From JALZHR01 sp036388635 (lineage in GTDB: Bacteria; Acidobacteriota; Blastocatellia; Pyrinomonadales; Pyrinomonadaceae): a stretch of 26,345 nt of DNA. Under the pieces are notes generated by a model, which was not told the DNA's origin, made no database searches, and was given only the letters and a program-made list of their open reading frames with translations. Every line of letters starts with the position of its first letter. Position 1 is the first letter of the stretch. Where the stretch lies: NCBI GenBank assembly GCA_036388635.1, contig DASVRL010000461.1:1-26345 (forward strand), in the 5' to 3' direction. Shown one piece after another: positions 22,320-26,345 of this stretch. The position numbers and the translations under genes are program-made.

Positions 22320-22886
22320 TTATTGGTCGGCGCGGTAGAAATAATATTCCGCCGTGTAGGGCACTCGCTTTTCTTCGCCGACGGTCGAGCCGGGCGTAGC
22401 GGGACTTAAACCGCCGGTGGTATTGGTGCGTTGGATATAAGTTACACGGCTGAAAATGCCGGGTCCGTCACTTGAAACCGTTTTCAGCAGAAGCCAGGGA
22501 ATGGAAGTCGCATCCGGCGTGCAGCCGGTGTTCGGGACGCGCGCGGCGCGGACAAAACTTCCGCTGTTGCTCTCCCAGGTCGGTCCCCCGTAATGAATAC
22601 CGACTTTACCGCGATAATTCCGGTCGGCATATAAATTAGCTTCCGGCGCGACGAAGACCCAATTTGTCCCGTTCCAGCGGTAGATTTGCACGCCGATCGC
22701 ATAGACGTGATGAAACATTCGGTTTCCGGCTTCAACCTGCAGGCTGTCGCAAAGCGGTGACGGCAAGTCCGGCTGTCGATTTTCATCGCCCGGGCGGACG
22801 GCTGGATTAAAGGCGAACGTCAACCCGATAAAGCTGAGTTGTAGAACGACAAGCCCGATGATTCGTTTTATGTTTATGATTTGCAT
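22320..22886 (-). CDS. DUF3455 family exported protein
   Basis: This 188-residue protein starts at ATG 22886 (SD AAGGAG) or, through a 33-bp duplication, at ATG 22919 (SD GAGGAG), which would add MQIINKIRRNL. Residues 1-25 are a signal peptide ending LTFAF. The DUF3455 pattern is clear: GVQIYRWNGTNWVFVAPEAN with LYADRNYRGKVGIHYGGPTW, then SIPWLLLKTVSSDGPG, VTYIQRTNTTGG and a final YTAEYYFYRA. This family is known mainly in fungi and proteobacteria, secreted, with unproven function; the conserved aromatic residues suggest carbohydrate or cell-wall contact. It follows the OB-fold-like lipoprotein gene by 16 bp (first start), so they form an operon. Confidence 0.8.
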   Translation of the reverse strand: MQIINIKRIIGLVVLQLSFIGLTFAFNPAVRPGDENRQPDLPSPLCDSLQVEAGNRMFHHVYAIGVQIYRWNGTNWVFVAPEANLYADRNYRGKVGIHYGGPTWESNSGSFVRAARVPNTGCTPDATSIPWLLLKTVSSDGPGIFSRVTYIQRTNTTGGLSPATPGSTVGEEKRVPYTAEYYFYRADQ

Positions 22887-22931
22887 TAAATTTCTCCTTA
22901 TTTTGTTTATGATTTGCATTAATTTTCTCCT
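22872..22931. repeat. 33-bp tandem duplication carrying RBS and start codon of the DUF3455 gene
   Basis: Positions 22872-22898 and 22905-22931 match at 26 of 27 bases with a period of 33 bp (11 codons, so in frame). Each copy contains a GGAG-type ribosome binding site and an ATG followed by the codons for QII. Confidence 0.8.
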
Positions 22932-22935
22932 CTTG

Positions 22936-23442
22936 TTATGAAACGCGGTCAATTCGATTTGCCGAACCGAATTCGCAGCGATCAGCTTTCGGCAATGTGC
23001 CGTAGACGCGGATTTTACTTTCCGGCGGAATCAGATTTGCGTCATTGTCATAGATTCGCAAGTCGTTTTTCGGCAGCGGCTTTCCGTCGTCGTCGCGGGT
23101 AATCAAATCGCTCGCGTATTGCTGCGGATTTTCAATCCGGTTGTTTTTCCCCTCGAGCGAACCGGTCGTCATAATATAGACGGGAAAACCCGCGCCGGTT
23201 CGATCGGAGTTTGAATACATCAAAAAAGCGCAGCCGAGAATCGCACCTTTTTTGCCCTTTTTGCACTGCATCGTGTTTGCCGCCAGATAGCCTTCGACGG
23301 CGACATCCTTCCATTTTTCGTAAGCGCAGACGCGCTCAATCGGCACGACTTCGCCCGTCACGCTCGACTTGCCGCCGCAGCCTGCCGCAAGCAGCAGCGC
23401 CGCGAGCGTAATGCTGATTTTTAATAAAATTTTATCGGTCAT
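22936..23442 (-). CDS. Putative lipoprotein, OB-fold-like
   Basis: This 168-residue protein begins after AGAGG. MTDKILLKISITLAALLLAA followed by GCGGKSS is a signal peptide with a good lipobox (LAAG-C, Cys about 22), so it is likely anchored in a membrane by lipid. The mature part, with VTGEVVPIERVCAYEKWKD, AVEGYLAANTMQCKK, FPVYIMTTGSLEGKNNRI and SKIRVYGTLPKADRCEF, is a beta-rich pattern similar to bacterial OB-fold (BOF/YgiW-like) exported proteins, but I cannot assign a family firmly. Conserved-looking cysteines (four in the mature part) may form disulfides. It sits between an unknown exported protein and the DUF3455 gene. Confidence 0.7.
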   Translation of the reverse strand: MTDKILLKISITLAALLLAAGCGGKSSVTGEVVPIERVCAYEKWKDVAVEGYLAANTMQCKKGKKGAILGCAFLMYSNSDRTGAGFPVYIMTTGSLEGKNNRIENPQQYASDLITRDDDGKPLPKNDLRIYDNDANLIPPESKIRVYGTLPKADRCEFGSANRIDRVS

Positions 23443-23582
23443 AATTTCCTCTCTTTCTAATTATTGTTACTGCTTGCTGTTAACGGCGGAGATTTCAGAG
23501 TTCTAAAATCTTCGCTATTCGTCCCCGCCGTAAACGCGACTTCGCAATTTTTCGTTCGCCGTCGCCGCCAATCCGGCGTCCG

Positions 23583-23595
23583 GGCGCTTCGCGCC
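23583..23595 (-). terminator. Short GC hairpin after the 269-residue exported protein gene
   Basis: GGCGC and GCGCC around a 3-nt TTC loop, 10 bp downstream of the stop on the minus strand. The strand has no U-tract. The 163-bp gap to the next gene also holds an inverted pair ACGGCGG / CCGCCGT around 23498-23552. Weak evidence for termination or attenuation. Confidence 0.25.
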
Positions 23596-23605
23596 GAAAC
23601 GCGAT

Positions 23606-24415
23606 TTATTTTGCGCCTGTTGCCGGACACCCGAACAGTTGATCCTCGATAAAAGCGGCGTAGCTGGCGCCGTAAGTTCCGCCTCCGGCGTAATCCTGAA
23701 TGATGTTGATGTAATAAACCCGGCAGTAAGGATGGTCGTTCGGCGTGTAACGCACCCAGACCATTCCGTGCTTGTATCTATTCTTTGGAAGCCCGAACTC
23801 GTTTTTATCGATCAACCAGTTCGGCTCCTGAATTCCGGTATAAAAAATCTTATGGTCGGCTAAGTCGCTGATTTTCGACTTCATCAAGCGTTCTTCCGCC
23901 GGATTATGCTGCGCGTAAACTCTGGTGTTAGGCAGATAAAGCGGCAATTTAATCGCCGCCGAAGCCGCCAGCTTATCGAAAGCCGGAGCCAAGCAGTTCT
24001 TGAAATTAAGCGCGTTTGCGCCCGCCAGCCATTTTTCCCTTGCGAGAGGCGAGACGGCGTACAATAAATGGTCGTAGTTATTGCTGCCCACCAGCCATCC
24101 GCGGTCGGGCGTAAAGCCGTCAACCTCTTTTTGTCTTTTGGCTATATCTTCCAGATGCGACTCGACCCAGATGTTTCCCGCGCAGTTGCCGGTCAGGGCA
24201 GCCGTTTTGCTTTCCTTTGTTTGACCGTCGCCGTCGGGAGAAGTCTGATTTGTTTTATTATTGCCGTTCGTCGAATCAGTTTTCGTTTGTTCCTGTTTCG
24301 GTTTTTTGATTTTCAAAAGATTGGGAAGCGTTATCGTAATCTGAGCCGAAGCCAGACTTGAGCCAAGCGCCAAAACCATCAATAACGCCGTCATTAAAAT
24401 TGCACTCTTTTTCAT
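23606..24415 (-). CDS. Exported protein of unknown function, 269 residues
   Basis: ATG 24415 follows AGGAG; 12 more in-frame codons upstream lie over the previous gene's end and are not needed. Residues 1-24 (ending SSLASAQ) are a signal peptide. A polar low-complexity region (30-75: Lys, Thr, Asn, Gln) leads to a folded part with GNIWVESHLEDIAKRQKEVD, DRGWLVGSNNYDHLLYAVS, two cysteines near the middle, and a final region WVRYTPNDHPYCRVYYIN with YAGGGTYGASYAAFIEDQ. I do not recognise the family. Aromatic-rich strands suggest a secreted binding domain. It lies 23 bp after the haloperoxidase-like gene, same strand. Confidence 0.65.
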   Translation of the reverse strand: MKKSAILMTALLMVLALGSSLASAQITITLPNLLKIKKPKQEQTKTDSTNGNNKTNQTSPDGDGQTKESKTAALTGNCAGNIWVESHLEDIAKRQKEVDGFTPDRGWLVGSNNYDHLLYAVSPLAREKWLAGANALNFKNCLAPAFDKLAASAAIKLPLYLPNTRVYAQHNPAEERLMKSKISDLADHKIFYTGIQEPNWLIDKNEFGLPKNRYKHGMVWVRYTPNDHPYCRVYYINIIQDYAGGGTYGASYAAFIEDQLFGCPATGAK

Positions 24416-24438
24416 AATTTTTCTCCTATTTATAATTC

Positions 24439-25776
24439 CTACCGGACGCACCCGCGCGGGCGCATCAGATTTTGAAAAACGTAATTGGCGACGCTGCGCC
24501 CGATTGATTGACCGGCGACATTATCGAAACGGAAATGAATTCCGCCGTAAATGCGCGCTTCCGCCTGTTCGTTCGCCATCGCCGTAAAGCCGGAATACGA
24601 ACGCGTCGCGCCGCCCGCGCCTTCCCACGTATGCTGAAACGAGATGTCGTCGCGCCCGAAAAACAGCGCGAGAATCGTCGATTGCGAAGTGCCGATGGTC
24701 GCCATATTGCCCGCGTATGACGGATACGGCGGCGTGCCGATCAGCGACGACCAGCCGGCGTCCTGCGTCGTCTCCGCGTTACCGTCTTCGTCCGCGCGGC
24801 GAATCGCCGTGACGGGTCGCCATAAACCGTATTGAAATTTGCTGGCAAACGAGGTTTGCAGAGCGTCGTGGAGCGCAATATTCGTCAGGGCGAAAAGGCG
24901 CGCGTTTTCAACGGTCGTCGTGCCGCGAGCCAGGGCGGCAGTGCGGGCGACGTTATTCCAGACGAAAAGAAAATTCGTCGGCGTGTTGACGTTAGCCCAG
25001 AGCTGCGCCACTTTGGTTTGGTCGGCGGTGCGCGTCGCGCTGTTTGCCGCGCCGATTTCCCTGACTTCGTTCAGAGCGGCGGCGTATTCGGCGCTCGTTA
25101 TCGCAGGCGGCGGCGCGGGACTGAACTGCGAGCCGCTGGTGACGGCAAACGGGACGACGTTCGCGTAGTGCGTAAAAGTCGCCGCCGAATTAGCCGGAGG
25201 CGTCGGCTGCCAGTTGCCCGGCGTGGTCGGCAGAACATACGGCGGCGCCGGCGCGTTCCAGCCGTCGTTGGCGCGAGCGTTCAACATTCTCGCTGCGACC
25301 GCCTGACCGACACGGATGCCCTGCAAGGCGCGGTTTTGCGGAATTCCTTCGAGCGAATCGGCTAACACGGCGTCGAAAATTGCCTGGCGGCTCGGATACA
25401 AAGCTGCCAGAACGTCGTGCGCGGCTTGCGCGGCGGCGGCTGTTATCGACGCGTTTTTGGTGCCGGGAACATCTATTAAATAAGGCGTATAAGTGCCGTC
25501 AATCGAATTGACCGCGTCGAACATCGCCGCGTGCATCATCGCGTAGCTGCGCACGGGCATAATCGTCGCCGGATGCTGTCCGGGCGTGCTGACGGTTTCT
25601 TTCAAAACCCGATTCCACTGCAAAATAACGTCTTCGCCGGATATTGGCGATTCCGTCTGTTTAAAATCCTGCGCCCATATATTTGTCAGAGCGCAAAGCA
25701 TGATTGCCATTGTCAAAAGACATTTGATTGATTGTTTGAATTTCATTTTTCTTTTTCTCCAGTTTGTAATGTTCAT
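24439..25776 (-). CDS. Vanadium-dependent haloperoxidase-like / PAP2 superfamily exported protein
   Basis: This 445-residue protein starts at ATG 25776 with AAGGAG overlapping the stop of the upstream gene; ATG 25746 also has GGAG and would give a shorter signal peptide (MKFKQSIKCLLTMAIM...). The PAP2/haloperoxidase site is partly kept: K313 and R320 (KFQYGLWR) have the same 7-residue spacing as the vanadate-binding Lys and Arg of fungal chloroperoxidase, and R408 and H414 (ARIYGGIHF) match the Arg and vanadate-binding His at spacing 6. The P-S-G-H segment, which gives Ser-Gly-His contacts, reads YPSYAGNMAT (351-360). The His that acts as acid-base is thus absent or moved. It may be a phosphatase-like or non-catalytic relative. 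Exported, in an operon with small secreted proteins. Confidence 0.8.
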   Translation of the reverse strand: MNITNWRKRKMKFKQSIKCLLTMAIMLCALTNIWAQDFKQTESPISGEDVILQWNRVLKETVSTPGQHPATIMPVRSYAMMHAAMFDAVNSIDGTYTPYLIDVPGTKNASITAAAAQAAHDVLAALYPSRQAIFDAVLADSLEGIPQNRALQGIRVGQAVAARMLNARANDGWNAPAPPYVLPTTPGNWQPTPPANSAATFTHYANVVPFAVTSGSQFSPAPPPAITSAEYAAALNEVREIGAANSATRTADQTKVAQLWANVNTPTNFLFVWNNVARTAALARGTTTVENARLFALTNIALHDALQTSFASKFQYGLWRPVTAIRRADEDGNAETTQDAGWSSLIGTPPYPSYAGNMATIGTSQSTILALFFGRDDISFQHTWEGAGGATRSYSGFTAMANEQAEARIYGGIHFRFDNVAGQSIGRSVANYVFQNLMRPRGCVR

Positions 25777-25786
25777 TTCTATCTCC

Positions 25787-26185
25787 TTAAATATCTGTCA
25801 TATTTGTAATTTTCACGGTTAAAGTGAACGAAACAGGCTTGTTATCAATCGAGCCGATAAATACCGTATAATCTCCGCTCTCTTCCAAACCGACTTCGTA
25901 GCTGCCGCCTCTTTCTTCGCGCAACAGAACCGTTTCTCCGAATCTGCCTTTGGTTTCGACCTTTATTCCGACTTTCTGCGACGGCGTGAGATTGAGAACC
26001 AGTTTTTGCCCGGATTTCGCTCTGACGACGTAGGTCACGCCGTAAGCGCCAGTGCTTCCTTTCACCGTCGCCGAAGTTTTGCCTTTGGCAAACTGAATTC
26101 GTTTCACGCTTTGGGCTTTGGCGTAAATTCCGCCGATAAACGCGAATGTGAATAGCAGCAGCGATAAGCTAATTATTTTTTTCAT
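25787..26185 (-). CDS. Small secreted beta-rich protein, 132 residues
   Basis: ATG 26185 with AGGAG upstream. Residues 1-24 (MKKIISLSLLLFTFAFIGGI...YAKAQ) are a signal peptide. The mature ~108 residues alternate hydrophobic and charged: VKRIQFAKGKTSATVKGS, YVVRAKSGQKLVLNL, SYEVGLEESGDYTVFIGS and a closing FTLTVKI. This strand pattern, with FAKGKTSATVKG followed by AKSGQ, resembles small periplasmic inhibitors of g-type lysozyme and similar PPC-type beta domains, but the similarity is by eye. The TAA stop is embedded in the ribosome binding site of the next gene, so translation is coupled. Confidence 0.65.
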   Translation of the reverse strand: MKKIISLSLLLFTFAFIGGIYAKAQSVKRIQFAKGKTSATVKGSTGAYGVTYVVRAKSGQKLVLNLTPSQKVGIKVETKGRFGETVLLREERGGSYEVGLEESGDYTVFIGSIDNKPVSFTLTVKITNMTDI

Positions 26186-26208
26186 CTTTCATTTCTCCTT
26201 TTTTCGTC

Positions 26209-26345
26209 CTAAATTCGCTCATGCACTATCGATGTAGCGTTTGCGTACCAATAAAACACTTGCGGGTTGGAATATTTGATATTCAGCGTATCGCCGTCCT
26301 CGCTTATTGACGGCGGCTTGGTGATTCGCGCTTTTTCGGCATTAA
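26209..26345 (-). CDS. C-terminal end of an unknown protein, truncated by the window edge
   Basis: Only 44 codons are visible before TAG (26209-26211): ITKPPSISEDGDTLNIKY, then SNPQVFYWYANATSIVHERI. The frame is chosen because it is open to the edge and has a plausible beta-strand pattern; the other two minus frames are interrupted or basic and low in hydrophobic residues. It lies 23 bp upstream of the small secreted protein gene, so it may open the same operon. Function cannot be told. Confidence 0.5.
   Translation of the reverse strand, partial: NAEKARITKPPSISEDGDTLNIKYSNPQVFYWYANATSIVHERI

Overview
The window looks like chromosomal DNA of a member of the Acidobacteriota, perhaps Blastocatellia-like. 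This is inferred from gene content, not from a marker gene. The pointers are an ECF-type sigma factor followed by a serine/threonine kinase with a C-terminal PD40/TolB-like propeller, a stand-alone TonB C-terminal protein, and many small secreted proteins. No rRNA, tRNA, phage or CRISPR locus was recognised. I saw no classical transposase-type insertion sequence.

Layout. (1) 1-3974, plus strand: end of an ECF sigma factor, a membrane kinase-propeller protein and a secreted TonB-domain protein. (2) 4182-6508, plus: cysteinyl-tRNA synthetase overlapping an ADP-ribosylglycohydrolase. (3) 6505-11424, minus: a GT-C glycosyltransferase, a DUF1622 membrane protein, a coiled-coil envelope protein, a cysteine dioxygenase and a DsbD-type thiol reductase. 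(4) 11504-16083, plus: a pyruvate dehydrogenase operon (E1 alpha, E1 beta, E2) with its own sigma70-like promoter and terminator. It is interrupted by a small four-helix-bundle element and by a small secreted cysteine-rich protein. (5) 16153-18988: an unknown protein, a DMT-family exporter and a convergent N-acetylglucosamine-6-phosphate deacetylase. (6) 19345-26345, minus: a methyltransferase, then a run of exported proteins (PD40/PKD/Fn3 protein, DUF3455 protein, lipoprotein, two unknowns, a vanadium-haloperoxidase-like protein and a partial gene). Most genes in region 6 have strong AAGGAG-type ribosome binding sites.

The most interesting signal is a family of degenerate 7-bp tandem arrays arranged as inverted repeats. 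At 12757-13189 two 29-bp arms, each four GTRAGCN heptads, bracket a four-helix-bundle gene (23S rRNA intervening-sequence protein family) between pdhA and pdhB. The gene has an in-frame TGA. Arrays with the same 7-bp period but different words lie at 416-518 (between the sigma factor and the kinase), at 10818-10948 (inside dsbD, coding exactly the interdomain linker) and at 16021-16081 (end of the pdh operon). In two loci the right arm ends 8-9 bp before the next start codon. I infer a dispersed heptad-hairpin element, with the four-helix-bundle locus as a candidate gene-carrying form.

Secondary points are a 17-bp non-palindromic repeat upstream of nagA, duplicated translation starts on two secreted-protein genes, and unusual active-site motifs in PdhA, NagA and the haloperoxidase-like protein.
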